This document shows, piece after piece, positions 11,122-26,100 of a stretch of DNA of 64,000 nucleotides. How positions within the stretch are numbered: the stretch's first letter is position 1; the number at the start of each line of letters is the position of its first letter. The stretch is from Sepiola atlantica (taxonomy: Eukaryota > Mollusca > Cephalopoda > Sepiida > Sepiolidae). The notes under the pieces were generated by a model that was not told where the DNA came from, searched no databases, and saw only the letters and a list, made by a program, of their open reading frames with translations. The stretch covers positions 96,599,853 to 96,663,852 of the forward strand of contig OY744535.1 in the NCBI GenBank assembly GCA_963556195.1. Reading direction: 5' to 3'. The position numbers were made by a program, and so were the translations under genes.

Positions 11122-11830
11122 GTTGATGTACACATAAATAACATCCATTTTTTGGGTTTTCCTTTTTCATTTTCCCATCACGTCGGATTACTTTCATCCT
11201 TCTCTTCCCATATATATATATATATATATATATATTTATGTTGTTTCAGATTTGAATCCATTTTTGAAGGATGAAATTTTTTGTTAATAACAATAGTTTT
11301 ACACTCAAATATAAGCACTTTCCCAAAATTATAAAAAGTAATATAAATGTAACACTTAAACCCTTAAATAAAAAGAATACACCCTAACCAAGAATCTAAC
11401 CCACTCACTGACAAATAAACTACAACACACACCATCACCACTAAATATGAGTGCATCGTTGAAGCAGAGAAACATACAGCATCCATTATTAACAATTTAT
11501 TTTTAATAATACTTAAATAGTTACGATTAAGACCAATATAAACATACGGTCCGTCCCTATTGATTATGGTACTTTTTCAAAAAGGGACGACAGAAGACAT
11601 TATGGTGACCTTTTAACTACATTCTTTCGATTTGTTTTAATTTTGTGAGTCACTGATGATTTGAACGGGCTCTAATGACCGTTTCAACAAAAATAAAAGG
11701 TCAACCTATCCCAATGACACCATGGTACGTCTTTGAACTATGTAACGTAAAGTTTTTCAATCAATAATATGTATATTAGCTCTCATATTTTTTGCACTTT
11801 ATTGATTTCTTTTCAACATACACTGAAGCA

Positions 11831-11832
<2 letters not shown>

Positions 11833-11887
<55 letters not shown>
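11833..11887. repeat. (TA)n microsatellite
   Basis: Pure TA run of about 54 bp. Confidence 0.95.
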
Positions 11888-11890
<3 letters not shown>

Positions 11891-11977
11891 GTCTAAAGAG
11901 GTTTTTAGTCGTTTATAAATGAAAGAAAAATGCAGTTTAAATTCTGAGGGATACTAACTACATCCACATATTGCCAA

Positions 11978-12590
11978 CTTAGTACTTGTATAAGCCGACT
12001 TAGTACTTGTATAAGCCGACTTAGTACTTGTATAAGCCGACTTAATACTTGTATAAGCCGACTTAGGTCTTGTATAAGCCGACTTAGTACTTGTATAAGC
12101 CGACTCAGTACTTGTATAAGCCGACTTAGGTCTTGTATAAGCCGACTTAGTACTTGTATAAGCCGACTTAGGTCTTGTATAAGCCGACTTAGTACTTGTA
12201 TAAGCCGACTTCGGTCTTGTATAAGCCGACTTAGTACTTGTATAAGCCGACTTAGGTCTTGTATAAGCCGACTTAGTACTTGTATAAGCCGACTTAGTAC
12301 TTGTATAAGCCGACTTAGGTCTTGTATAAGCCGACTTAGTACTTGTATAAGCCGACTTAGTACTTGTATAAGCCGAAGTAGGTCTTGTATAAGCCGACTT
12401 AGTACTTGTATAAGCCGACTTAGTACTTGTATAAGCCGACTTAGGTCTTGTATAAGCCGATTTAGTACTTGTATAAGCCGACTTAGGTCTTGTATAAGCC
12501 GACTTAGTACTTGTATAAGCCGACTTAGTACTTGTATAAGCAGATTTAGTACTTCTATAAGACGACTTAGTGCTTCTATAAGCCGACTTA
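11978..12590 (+). repeat. 21-bp minisatellite, about 29 copies
   Basis: Units of GACTTAGTACTTGTATAAGC plus C. Two subtypes, TTAGTACTTG and TTAGGTCTTG, alternate irregularly. Edge copies diverge (CAGATTTAGTACTTCTATAA). No relation to the left-arm family. The 21-bp period is again close to two helical turns. Confidence 0.95.
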
Positions 12591-12737
12591 CAGCTGGAAA
12601 ATTTACAAATACAAAATCAAACTTTAATTGTGAAATAGAAAAGTGGGATCATCAGCTGTTTACCATGCAACTGTTTTGGAGATTTAAAAACAGAACAGCT
12701 ATTTATACCACAAATGTGTATATTTACAAAACAAATT

Positions 12738-12738
12738 T

Positions 12739-12791
<53 letters not shown>

Positions 12792-12834
12792 ATCCTCATC
12801 TCAAACTATATAAACCTTTGTGTGAACTTAAAGA

Positions 12835-12903
<69 letters not shown>

Positions 12904-12930
12904 GTATATATATATGTATATATGTTTCTT
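12738..12930. repeat. two (TA)n microsatellites
   Basis: TA runs at about 12738-12789 and 12838-12920, separated by about 48 bp of unique sequence. Open frames here of the IYIY type are repeat-driven. Confidence 0.95.
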
Positions 12931-13143
12931 TACATATTTGAATCAATTTTTAAGGATGAAACTCTTGCTTGTTTATAATGTGTCGAATAGTTGATGGAAA
13001 AGACGAAATTCTTAACGAGTTTCGATTTCAGAAAAGTCAATGGCGTCGTTCATAGTTTCTTTTGTCTTCTTTACAGGTTTTTGATTTTTAGTGTCATCTT
13101 TTTAAAGGAATGCAATGGCAGCATACGTCAATTCTTCATTGGC

Positions 13144-13800
13144 ATCAGTCTGGAAGGAAATCAAAATACATGCTTATTATGAAAAGAAAATATACTAAAC
13201 ATGAGTGTAAGATATTGGGCGAGTAAACCCACTAGTATATCCAATGGTTAGTTGACAATAACAGGAAATGAAAGGTCAGCCGAGGTCAACTTGCTGTCAG
13301 TCTGGAAGGAAATCAAAATACATGCTTTTTATAAAAAGAAAATATACTAAAAATGAGTGTTAGATATTAGGCGAGTAAACCAACTAGTATATACAATGGT
13401 CAGTTGAGAGTAACAGGAAATGTAAGGTCAGCCAGGGTCAACTTGCTGTCAGTCTGGAAGGAAATCAAAATACATGCTTATTATGAAAAGAAAATATACT
13501 AAAAATGAGTGTAAGATATTGGGCGAGTAAACCCACTAGTATATACAATGGTTAGTTGACAATAACAGGAAATGAAAGGTCAGCCGAGGTCAACTTGCTG
13601 TCAGTCTGGAAGGAAATCAAAATACATGCTTATTATGAAAAGAAAATATACTAAAAATGAGTGTTAGATATTGGGCGAGTAAACCCACTAGTATATACAA
13701 TGGTCAGTTGAGAGTAACAGGAAATGTAAGGTCAGCCAGGGTCAACTTGCTGTCAGTCTGGAATGATAATCAAAATACATGCTTAATATGAAAAGAAAAT
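13144..13800 (+). repeat. 152-bp tandem repeat, about 4.3 copies
   Basis: The anchor TCAGTCTGGAAGGAAATCAA recurs at 13145, 13297, 13449 and 13601 and (as GGAATGATAATCAA) at 13753, a constant 152-bp spacing. Two alternating subtypes exist: copies 1 and 3 share GGTTAGTTGACAATAACAGG, copies 2 and 4 share GGTCAGTTGAGAGTAACAGG. So a 304-bp dimer was duplicated. No coding content. Confidence 0.92.
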
Positions 13801-14111
13801 ATTCTAGATATGAGGTGTGACTGAAATGTGACAGGATTAGCGTCACAAACAATTTATTTCACTTTCAAAGAACATGGGTTTCCCTTTCAACGTTACCCTA
13901 ACCCTAATGTAACCCCACTTGAGTCTAATTTATTTTACGATCCTCTGGCACGCTTCGGTAAAGATGATTCTGCAATAATTTTCAGCCTCATAATTATTTT
14001 TTTTTGATTTTTAGTGTCATCTTTTTCAAAGAATTAAATGTCTACGTATGACTGAAATGTAACAGGATTAGTATCACAAACAATTTATTTCAATTTAAAA
14101 TAACGTTCAAT
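13801..14111. other. spacer between 152-bp and 234-bp arrays, with dispersed duplicates
   Basis: Contains GACTGAAATGTGACAGGATT at about 13817, repeated with changes at about 14049. Also contains TTGATTTTTAGTGTCATCTT at about 14005, matching a copy at about 13081. The 152-bp array is therefore bracketed by duplicated flanks. No gene seen. Confidence 0.6.
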
Positions 14112-17100
14112 ATCAACAAATACTTGTCGAGGAATCTTCCTAATCAAATTCTGCCTTTCCCCTATCGTTTTCAATCCTACGACATCACGGTTACAATCTA
14201 TGAAGCCACCACTAACATATGCACCACTACCAAGAAATATAGTTTCTCAAGTTCAACATAAAGATTCTCACATCCCTGCTGACTACAACATGGTCTTCTT
14301 CAAGTCTAATCTCAACAAATACTTGTTGAGCCATCGTCAAGTGGAGTGTTGCTAGTCCCCTTACAATTTATGCAACCAGGCCACAGACTGTTCAGACATC
14401 AGGATCCATCCTAAGGCATCACGGGTACAATCTATGAAGCCACCACTAACATAAGCACCACTACCAAGAAATATAGGTTCTCTAAGTTCAACACGAAGAT
14501 TCTCACATCCCTGCTGACTACAACATGGTCTTCTTACAGTCTAATCTCAACAAATACTTGTTGAGCCATCGTCAAGTGGAGTGTTGCAAGTCACCTTACA
14601 ATTTATGCAACCAGGGCATGGACTGTTCAGACATCAGGATCCATCCTAAAGCATCACGGGTACAATCTATGAAGCCACCACTAACATAAGCACCACTACC
14701 AAGAAATATAGGTTCTCAAGTTCAACACGAAGATTCTCACATCCCTGCTGACTACAACATGGTCTTCTTCAAGTCTAATCTCAACAAATACTTGTTGAGC
14801 CATCGTCAAGTGGAGTGTTGCAAGTCACCTTACAATTTATGCAACCAGGGTATGGACTGTTCAGACATCAGGATCCATCCTAAGGCATCACGGGTACAAT
14901 CTATGAAGCCACCACTAACATAAGCACCACTACCAAGAAATATAGGTTCTCAAGTTCAACAGGAAGATTCTCACATCCCTGCTGACTACAACATGGTCTT
15001 CTTCAAGTCTAATCTCTACAAATACTTTTTGAGCCATCGTCAAGTGGAGTGTTCCAAGTCACCTTACAATTTATGCAACCAAGCCACAAAGTGTTCAGAC
15101 ATCCGGATCCATCCTAAGGCATCACGGGTACAATGTATGAAGCCACCACTAACATAAGCACCACTACCAAGAAATATAGGTTCTCAAGTTCAACACGAAG
15201 ATTCTCACATCCCTGCTGACTACAACATGGTCTTCTTCAAGTCTAATCTAAACAAATACTTGTTGAGCCATCGTCAAGGGGAGTGTTGCAAGTCCCCTTA
15301 CAATTTATGCAACCAGGCCACGGATCCATCCTAAGGCATCACGGGTACAATCTATGAAGCCATTACTAACATAAGCACCACTACCAAGAAATATAGGTTC
15401 TCAAGTTCAACACGAAGATTCTAACATCCCTGCTGACTACAACATGGTCTTCTTCAAGTCTAATCTAAACAAATTCTTGTTGAGCCATCGTCAAGTGGAG
15501 TGTTGCAAGTCACCTTACAATTTATGCAACCAGGCCACGGACTGTTCAGACATCAATATCCATCCTAAGGCATCACGGGTACAATCTATGAAGCCACCAC
15601 TAACATAAGCACCACTACCAAGAAATATAGGTTCTCAAGTTCAACACGAAGATTCTCACATCCCTGCTGACTACAACATGGTCTTCTTCAAGTCTAATCT
15701 AAACAAATACTTGTTGAGCCATCGTCAAGGGGAGTGTTGCAAGTCCCCTTACAATTTATGCAACCAGGCCACGGATCCATCCTAAGGCATCACGGGTACA
15801 ATCTATGAAGCCATTACGAACATAAGCACCACTACCAAGAAATATAGGTTCTCAAGTTCAACACGAAGATTCTCACATTCCTGCTGACTACAATATGGTC
15901 TTCTTCAAGTCTAATCTCAACAAATACTTGTTGAGCCATCGTCAAGTAGAGTGTTGCAAGTCACCTTACAATTTATGCAACAAGGCCACCGACTGTTCAG
16001 ACATCAGGATCCATCCTAAGGCATCACGGGTACAATCTATGAAGCCACCACTAACATAAGCACCACTACCAAGAAATATAGGTTCTCAAGTTAAACACGA
16101 AGATTCTCACATCCCTGCCGACTACAACATGGTCTTCTTCAAGTCTAATCTCAACAAATACTTGTTCAGCCATCGTCAAGTGGAGTGTTGCAAGTCACCT
16201 TACAATTTATGCAACCAGGGCACGGACTGTTCAGACATCAGGATCCATCCTAAGGCATCACATGTACAATCTATGAAGCCACCACTAACATGAGCACCAC
16301 TACCAAGAAATATAGGTTCTCAAGTTACACACGAAGATTCTCACATCCCTGCTGACTACAACATGGTCTTCTTCAAGTCTAATCTCAATAAATATTTGTT
16401 GAGCCATCGTCAAGTGAAGTGTTGCAAGTCCCCTTACAATTGTTGCTACCAGGCCACAGACTGTTCAGACATCAGGATCCATCCTAAGGCCTCACGGGTA
16501 CAATCTATGAAGCCACCACTAACATAAGCACCACTACCAAGAAATATAGGTTCTCAAGTTCAACACGAAGATTCTCACATCCCTGCTGACTACAACATGG
16601 TCTTCTTCAAGTCTAATCTCAACAAATACTTGTTGAGCCATCGTCAAGTGGAGTGTTGCAAGTCCCCTTACAATTTATGCAACCAGGCCACGGATCCATC
16701 CTAAGGCATCACGGGTACAATCTATGAAGCCATTACTAACATAAGCACCACTACCAAGAAATATAGGTTCTCAAGTTAAACACGAAGATTCTCACATCCC
16801 TGCTGACTACTACATGGTCTTCTTCAAGTCTAATCTCAACAAATACTTGTTCAGCCATTGTCAAGTGGAGTGTTGTAAGTCACCTTACAATTTATGCAAC
16901 CAGGGCACAGACTGTTCAGACATCAGGATCCATCCTAAGGCACAACATGTACAATCTCTGAAGCCACCAGTAACATAAGCATCACTACCAAGAAATATAG
17001 GTTCTCAAGTTCAACACGAAGATTCTCACATCCCTGCTGACGGCAACATGGTCTTCTTCAAGTCTAATCTCAACAAATACTTGTTGAGCCATCGTCAAGT

Positions 17101-20100
17101 GGAGTGTTGCAAGTCACTTTACAATTTATGCGACCAGGCCATGGACTGTTCAGAAATCAAGATCCATCCTAAGGCATCACGGGTACAATCTATGAAGCCA
17201 CTACTAACATAAGCACAACTACCAAGAAATATAGGTTCTCAAGTTCAACACGAAGATTCTCACATCCCTGCTGACTACAACATGGTCTTCTTCAAGTCTG
17301 ATCTCAACAAATACTTGTTGAGCCATCGTCAAGTGGAGTGTTGCAAGTAACTATACAATTTATGCAACCAGGCCATGGACTGTTCAGACATCAAGATCCA
17401 TCCTAAGGCATCACGGGTACAATCTATGAAGCCACCACTAACATAAGCACCACTACCAAGTAATATAAGTTCTCAAGTTAAACACGAAGATTCTCAAATT
17501 CCATGCTGACTACAACATGGTCTTCTTCAAGTCTAATCTCAACAAATACTTGTTGAGCCATCGTCAAGTAGAGTGTTGCAAGTCATCTTTCAATTTATGC
17601 AACCCGGCCACGGACTGTTAAGACATCAGGATCAATCCTTAGGCATCACGGGTACAATCTATGAAGCCACCACTAACATAAGCACCACTACCAAGAAATA
17701 TAGGTTATCAAGTTCAACACGAAGATTCTCATATCCCTGCTGACTACAACATGGTCTTCTTCAAGTCTAATCTCTACAAATACTTGTTGAGCCATCGTCA
17801 AGTGGAGTGTTGTAAGTCACCTTACAATTTATGCAACCAGGCCACGGACTGTTCAGACATCAGGATCCATCCTAAGGCATCACGGGTACAATCTATGAAG
17901 CTACCACTAACATAAGCACCACTACCAGGAAATATACGTTCTCAAGTTCAACACGAAGATTCTCACATCCCTGCTGACTACAACATGGTCTTCTTCAAGT
18001 CTAATCTCAACAAATACTTGTTGAGCCATCGTCAAGTGGAGTGTTGCAAGTCCCCTTACAATTGTTGCAACCAAGCCACTGACTGTTCAGACATCAGGAT
18101 CCATCCTAAGGCATCACTGGTACAATCTATGAAGCCACCACTAACATAAGCACCACTACCAAGAAATATAGGTTCTCAAGTTCAACACGAAGTTTCTCAC
18201 ATCCCTGCTGACTACAACATGGTCTTCTTTAAGTCTAATCTCAACAAATACTTGTTGAGCCATCATCAAGTGGAGTGTTGCAAGTCACCTTACAATTTAT
18301 GCAACCAGGCCACGGATTGTTCAGACATCAGGATCCATCCTAAGGCATCACGGGTACAATCTATGAAGCCACCACTTACATAAGCACCACTACCAAGAAA
18401 TATAGGTTCTCAAGTTCAACACGAAGATTCTCACATCCCTGCTGACTACAACATGGTCTTCTTCAAGTCTAATCTCAACAAATACTTGTTGAGCCATCAT
18501 CAAGTGGAGTGTTGCAAGTCACCTTACAATTTATGCAACCAGGGCACGGACTGTTCAGATATCATTATCCATCCTAAGGCATCACGGGTACAATCTATGA
18601 AGCCACCACTAACATAAGCACCACTACCTAGAAATATAGGTTCTCAAGTTAAACACGAAGATTCTCACATCCCTGCTGACTACAACATGGTCTTCTACAA
18701 GTCAAATCTCAAAGAATACTTGTTGAGCCATCGTCAAGTGGAGTGTTGCAAGTCACCTTACAATTGATGCAACCAGGCCACGGACTGTTCAGACATCAGG
18801 ATCCATCCTAAAACATCACAGGTACAATCTATGAAGCCACCACTAACATAAGCACCACTACCAAGAAATATAGGTTCTCAAGTTAAACACGAAGATTCTC
18901 ACATCCCTGCTGACTACAACATGGTCTTCTTCAAGTCTAATCTCAACAAATACTTGTTGAGCCATCGTCAAGTGGAGTGTTGCAAGTCCCCTTACAATTG
19001 TTGCAACCAGTCCACAGACTTTTCAGGCATCAGGATCCATCCTAAGGCATCACGGGTACAATCTATGAAGCCACCACTAACATAAGCACCACTACCAAGA
19101 AAGATAGGTTCTCAAGTTCAACACGAAGATTCTCACATCCCTGCTGACTACAACATGGTCTTCTTCAAGTCTAATCTCAACAACTACTTGTTGAGCCATC
19201 GTCAAGTGGAGTGTAGCAAGTCCCCTTACAATTTATGCAACCAGGCCACAGACTGTTCAGACATCAGGATCCATCCTCAGGGATCACGGGTACAATCTAT
19301 AAAGCCACCACTAACATAAGCACCACTACCAAGAAATATAGTTTCTCAAGTTCAACACGAAGATTCTCACATCCCTGCTGACTACAACATGGTCTTCTTC
19401 AAGTCTAATCTCAACAAATACTTGTTGAGCAATCATCAAGTGGAGTGTTGCAAGTCACCTTACAATTTATGCAACCAGGGCACGGACTGTGCAGACATCA
19501 GGATCCATCCTAAGGCATCACGGGTACAATCTATGAAGCCACCACTAACATAAGCACAACTACCAAGAAATATAGGTTCTCAAGTTCAACACGAAGATTC
19601 TCACATCCCTGCTGACTACAACATGGTCTTCTTCAAGTCTGATCTCAACAAATACTTGTTGAGCCATCGTCAAGTTAAGTGTTGCAAGTAACTTTACAAT
19701 TTATGCAACCAGGCCATGGACTGTTCAGACATCAAGATCCATCCTAAGGCATCACGGGTACAATCTATGAAGCCACCACTAACATAAGCACCACTACCAA
19801 GAAATATAAGTTCTCAAGTTAAACACGAAGATTCTCACATCCCTGCTGACTACAACATGGTCTTCTTCAAGTCTAATCTCAACAAATACTTGTTGAGCCA
19901 TCGTCAAGTGGAGTGTAGCAAGTCCCCTTACAATTTATGCAACCAGGCCACAGACTGTTCAGACATCAGGATCCATCCTCAGGCATCACGGGTACAATCT
20001 ATAAAGCCACCACTAACATAAGCACCACTACCAAGAAATATAGTTTCTCAAGTTCAACACGAAGATTCTCACATCCCTGCTGACTACAACATGGTCTTCT

Positions 20101-23100
20101 TTCAAGTCTAATCTCAACAAATACTTGTTGAGCAATCATCAAGTGGAGTGTTGCAAGTAACCTTACAATGTATGCAACCAGGGCACGGACTGTGCAGACA
20201 TCAGGATCCATCCTAAGGCATCACGGGTACAATCTATGAAGCCACCACTAACATAAGCACAACTACCAAGAAATATAGGTTCTCAAGTTCAACACGAAGA
20301 TTCTCACATCCCTGCTGACTACAACATGGTCTTCTTCAAGTCTGATCTCAACAAATACTTGTTGAGCCATCGTCAAGTGGAGTGTTGCAAGTAACTTTAC
20401 AATTTATGCAACCAGGCAATGGACTGTTCAGACATCAAGATCCATCCTAAGGCATCACGGGTACAATCTATGAAGCCACCACTAACATAAGCACCACTAC
20501 CAAGAAATATAAGTTCTCAAGTTAAACACGAAGATTCTCACATCCCTGCTGACTACAACATGGTCTTCTTCAAGTCTAATCTCAACAAATACTTGTTGAG
20601 CCATCGTCAAGTGGAGTGTTGCAAGTAACTTTACAATTTATGCAACCAGGGCACGGACTGTTCAGACATCAGGATATATCCTAAGGCATCACGGGTACAA
20701 TGTATGAAGCCACCACTAACATAAGCACCATTACCAAGAAATATAAGTTCTCCAGTTCCACACGAAGATTCTCACATCCCTGCTGACTACAACATGGTCT
20801 TCTTCAATTCTAATCTCAACAAATACTTGTTGAGCTATCCTCAAGTGGAGTGTTGCAAGTCACCTTACAATTTATGCAACCAGGCCAGATACTGTTCAGA
20901 CATCAGGATCCATCCTAAGGCATCACGGGTACAATCTATGAAGCCACCACTAACATAAGCACCACTACCAATGAATTTATAGATTCCCAAGTTCAACACG
21001 AAGATTCTCACATCCCTGCTGACTACAACATGGTCTTCTTCAAGTCTAATCTCAACAAATACTTGTTGAGCCATCGTCAAGTAGAGTGTTGCAAGTCATC
21101 TTTCAATTCATGCAACCAGGGCACGGACTGTTCAGACATCAGGATCCATCCTAAGGCATCACGGGTACAATCATATGAAGCCACCACTAACATAAGCACC
21201 ACTACCAAGAAATATAGGTTCTCAGGTTCAACACGAAGATTCTCACATCCCTGCTGACTACAACATGGTCTTCTTCAAGTCTAATCTCAACAAATACTTG
21301 TTGAGCCATCGTCAAGTGGAGTGTTGCAAGTCACCTTACAAATTATGCAACAAGGGCACAGACTGTTAAGACATCAGAATCCATCCTAAGGCATCACGGG
21401 TACAATCTATGAAGCAACCACTTACATAAGCACAACTACCAAGAAAGATAGGTTCTCAAGTTAAACACGAAGATTCTCACATCCCTGCTGACTACAACAT
21501 GGTCTTCTTCAAGTCTAATCTCAACAAATACTTGTTGAGCCATCGTCAAGTGGAGTTTTGCAAGTCACCTTACAATTTATGCAACCAGGGCACGAACTGT
21601 TCAGACATCAGGATCCATCCTAAGGCATCACAGGTACAATCTATGAAGCCACCACTAACATAAACACCACTACCAAGAAATATAGGTTCTCAAGTTCAAC
21701 ACGAAGATTCTCACATCCCTGCTGACTACAACATGGTCTTCTTCAAGTCTAATCTCAACAAATACTTGTTCAGCCATCGTCAAGTGGAGTGTTGCAAGTC
21801 ACCTTACAATTTATGCAACCAGGGCACAGACTGTTCAGACATCAGGATCCATCCTAAGGCATCACGGGTACAATCTATGAAGCCACCACTAACATAAGCA
21901 CCACTACCAAGAAATATAGGTTCGGAAGTTCAACACGAAGATTCTCACATCCCTGCTGACTACAACATGCTTGTCTTCAAGTCTAATCTCAACAAATACT
22001 TGTTGAGCCATCGTCAAGGGGAGTGATGCAAGTAACTTCACAATTTATGCAACCAGGGCACGGACTGTTCAGACATCAGGATCCATCCTAAGGCATCACG
22101 GGTACAATCTATGAAGCCACCACTAACATAAGCACCACTACCAAGAAAGATAGGTTCTCAAGTTCAACACGAAGATTCTAACATCCCTGCTGACTACAAC
22201 ATGGTCTTCTTCAAGTCTAATCTCAACAAATACTTGTTGAGCCATCGTCAAGTGGAGTGTTGCAAGTAACTTTACAATTTATGCAACCAGGGCACGGACT
22301 GTTCAGACATCAGGATCCATCCTAAGGCATCACGGGTACAATCTATGAAGCCACCACTAACATAAGCACCACTACCGAGAAATATAGGTTCGGAAGTTCA
22401 ACACGAAGATTCTCACATCCCTGCTGACTACAACATGGTTGTCTTCAAGTCTAATCTCAACAAATACTTGTTGAGCCATCGTCAAGGGGAGTGTTGCAAG
22501 TAACTTCACAATTTATGCAACCAGGGCACGGACTGTTCAGACATCAGGATCCATCTTAAGGCATCACGGGTACAATCTATGAAGCCACCACTAACATAAG
22601 CACCACTACAAAGAAATATAGGTTCACAAGTTCAACACAAAGATTCTCACATCCCTGCTGACTACAACATGGTTGTCTTCAAGTCTAATCTCAACAAATA
22701 CTTTTTGACCCATCGTCAAGTGGAGTGTTGCAAGTAACTTTACAATTCATGCAACCAGGGCACGGACTGTTCAGACATCAGGATCCATCCTAAGGCATCA
22801 CGGGTACAATCTATGAAGCCACCACTAACATAAGCACCACTACCAAGAAAGATAGGTTCTCAAGTTCAACACGAATATTCTCACATCCCTGCTGACTACA
22901 ACATGGTCTTCTTCAAGTCTAATCTCAACAAATACTTGTTGAGCCGTCGTCAAGTAGAGTGTTGCAAGTAACTTTACAATTTATGCAACCAGGGCACGGA
23001 CTGTTCAGACATCAGGATCCATCCTAAGGCATCACGGGTACAATCTATGAAGCCACCACTAACATAAGCACCACTACCAAGAAATATAGGTTTGGAAGTT

Positions 23101-26100
23101 CAACACGAAGATTCTCACATCCCTGCTGACTACAACATGGTTGTCTTCAAGTCTAATCTCAACAAATACTTGTTGAGCCATCGTCAAGGGGAGTGTTGCA
23201 AGTAACTTCACAATTTATGCAACCAGGGCACGGACTGTTCAGACATCAGGATCCATCCTAAGGCATCACGGGTACAATCTATGAAGCCACCACTAACATA
23301 AGCACCACTACAAAGAAATATAGGTTCACAAGTTCAACACAAAGATTCTCACATCCCTGCTGACTACAACATGGTTGTCTTCAAGTCTAATCTCAACAAA
23401 TACTTTTTGACCCATCGTCAAGTGGAGTGTTGCAAGTAACTTTACAATTCATGCAACCAGGGCACGGACTGTTCAGACATCAGGATCCATCCTAAGGCAT
23501 CACGGGTACAATCTATGAAGCCACCACTAACATAAGCACCACTACCAAGAAAGATAGGTTCTCAAGTTCAACACGAAGATTCTCACATCCCTGCTGACTA
23601 CAACATGGTCTTCTTCAAGTCTAATCTCAACAAATACTTGTTGAGCCATCGTCAAAGGGAAAGGTTGCAAGTAACTTTACAATTCATGCAACCAGGGCAC
23701 GGACTGTTCAGACATCAGGATCCATCCTAAGGCATCACGGGTACAATCTATGAAGCCACCACTAACATAAGCACCACTACCAAGAAAGATAGGTTCTCAA
23801 GTTCAACACGAAGATTCTCACATCCCTGCTGACTACAACATGGTCTTCTTCAAGTCTAATCTCAACAAATACTTGTTGAGCCATCGTCAAAGGGAAAGGT
23901 TGCAAGTAACTTTACAATTCATGCAACCAGGGCACGGACTGTTCAGACATCAGGATCCGTCCTAAGGCATCACGGGTACAATCTATGAAGCCACCACTAA
24001 CATAAGCACCACTACAAAGAAATATAGGTTCACAAGTTCAACACAAAGATTCTCACATCCCTACTGACTACAACATGGTTGTCTTCAAGTCTAATCTCAA
24101 CAAATACTTTTTGAGCCATCGTCAAGTAGGGTGTTGCAAGTAACTTTACTATTCATGCAACCAGGGCACGGACTGTTCAGACATCAGGATCCATCCTAAG
24201 GCATCACGGGTACAATCTATGAAGCCATCACTAACATAAGCACCACTACCAAGAAATATATGTTCTCAAGTTCAACACGAATATTCTCACATCCCTGCTG
24301 ACTACAACATGGTCTTCTTCAAGTCTAATCTCAACAAATACTTTTTGAGCCGTCGTCAAGTAGAGTGTTGCAAGTCACCTTACAATTTATGCAACCAGGG
24401 CACGGACTGTTCAGACATCAGGATCCATCCTAAGGCATCCCGGGTACAATCTATGAAGCCACCACTAACATAAGCACCACTACCATGAAATATAGGTTCT
24501 CAAGTTCAACACGAAGATTCTCACATCCCTGCTGACTACAACATGGTCTTCTTCAAGTCTAATCTCAACAAATACTTGTTGAGCCGTCGTCAAGTAGAGT
24601 GTTGCAAGTCACCTAACAATTAATGCAACCAGGGCACGGACTGTTCAGACATCAGGATCCATCCTAAGGCATCCCGGGTACAATCTATGAAGCCACCACT
24701 AACATAAGCACCACTACCAAGAAATATAGGTTCGGAAGTTCAACACGAAGATTCTCACATCCCTGCTGACTACAACATGGTCTTCTTCAAGTCTAATCTC
24801 AACAAATACTTGTTGAGCCATCGTCAAGTGGAGTGATGCAAGTAACTTTACAATTTATGCAACCAGGGCACGGACTGTTCAGACATCAGGATCCATCCTA
24901 AGGCATCACGGGTACAATCTATGAAGCCACCACTAACATAAGCACCACTACCAAGAAATATAGGTTCTCAAGTTCAACACGAAGATTCTCACATCCCTGC
25001 TGACTACAACATGGTCTTCTTCAAGTCTAATCTCAACAAATACTTGTTGAGCCATCGTCAAGTTGAGTGTTGCAAGTAACTTTACAATTCATGCAACCAG
25101 GGCACGGACTGTTCAGACATCAGGATCCATCCTAAGGCATCACGGGTACAATCTATGAAGCCACCACTAACATAAGCACCACTACCAAGAAATATAGGTT
25201 CTCAAGTTCAACACGAAGATTCTCACATCCCTGCTGACTACAACATGGTCATCTTCAAGTCTAATCTCAACAAATACTTGTTGAGCCATCGTCAAGGGGA
25301 TAGTTGCAAGTAACTTTACAATTTATGCAACCAGGGCACGGACTGTTCAGACATCAGGATCAATCCTAAGGCATCACGGGTACAATCTATGAAGCCACCA
25401 CAAACATAAACACCACTACTAAGAAATATAGGTTCTCAAGTTCAACACAAAGATTCTCACATCCCTGCTGACTACAACATTGTCTTTTTCAAATCTAATC
25501 TCAACAAATACTTCTTGAGCCATCGTCAAGTTGAGTGTTGAAAGTAACTTTACAATTTATGCAACCAGGGCACGGACTGTTCAGACATCAGGATCTATCC
25601 TAAGGCATCACGGGTACAATCTATGAAGCCACCACTAACATAAGCACCACTACCAAGAAATATAGGTTCTCAAGTTCAACACGAAGATTCTCACATCCCT
25701 GCTGACTACAACATGGTTGTCTTCAAGTCTAATCTCAACAAATACTTTTTGACCCATCGTCAAGTGGAGTGTTGCAAGTAACTTTACAATTCATGCAACC
25801 AGGGCACGGACTGTTCAGACATCAGGATCCATCCTAAGGCATCACGGGTACAATCTATGAAGCCACCACTAACATAAGCACCACTACTAAGAAATATAGG
25901 TTCTCAAGTTCAACAGGAAGATTCTCACATCCCTGCTGACTACAACATGGTCTTCTTCAAGTCTAATCTCAACAAATACTTGTTGAGCCGTCGTCAAGTA
26001 GAGTGTTGCAAGTCACCTTACAATTTATGCAACCAGGGCACGGACTGTTCAGACATCAGGATCAATCCTAAGGCATCACGGGTACAATCGATGAAGCCAC

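Larger units (their letters stand above)
10450..11832. other. spacer with (TA)n tracts and two hammerhead-like hairpins
   Basis: No coding region supported. Short TA runs lie at about 10986-11013 and 11212-11235. Hairpins of hammerhead-core layout lie near 10745-10775 and 11092-11121 (listed separately). The segment 11280-11830 has nothing I can name. Confidence 0.6.

Noticed and set aside
13893..13907. TTACCCTAACCCTAA, telomere-like
   Set aside because: Only about two telomeric repeats; far too short to call an interstitial telomere.
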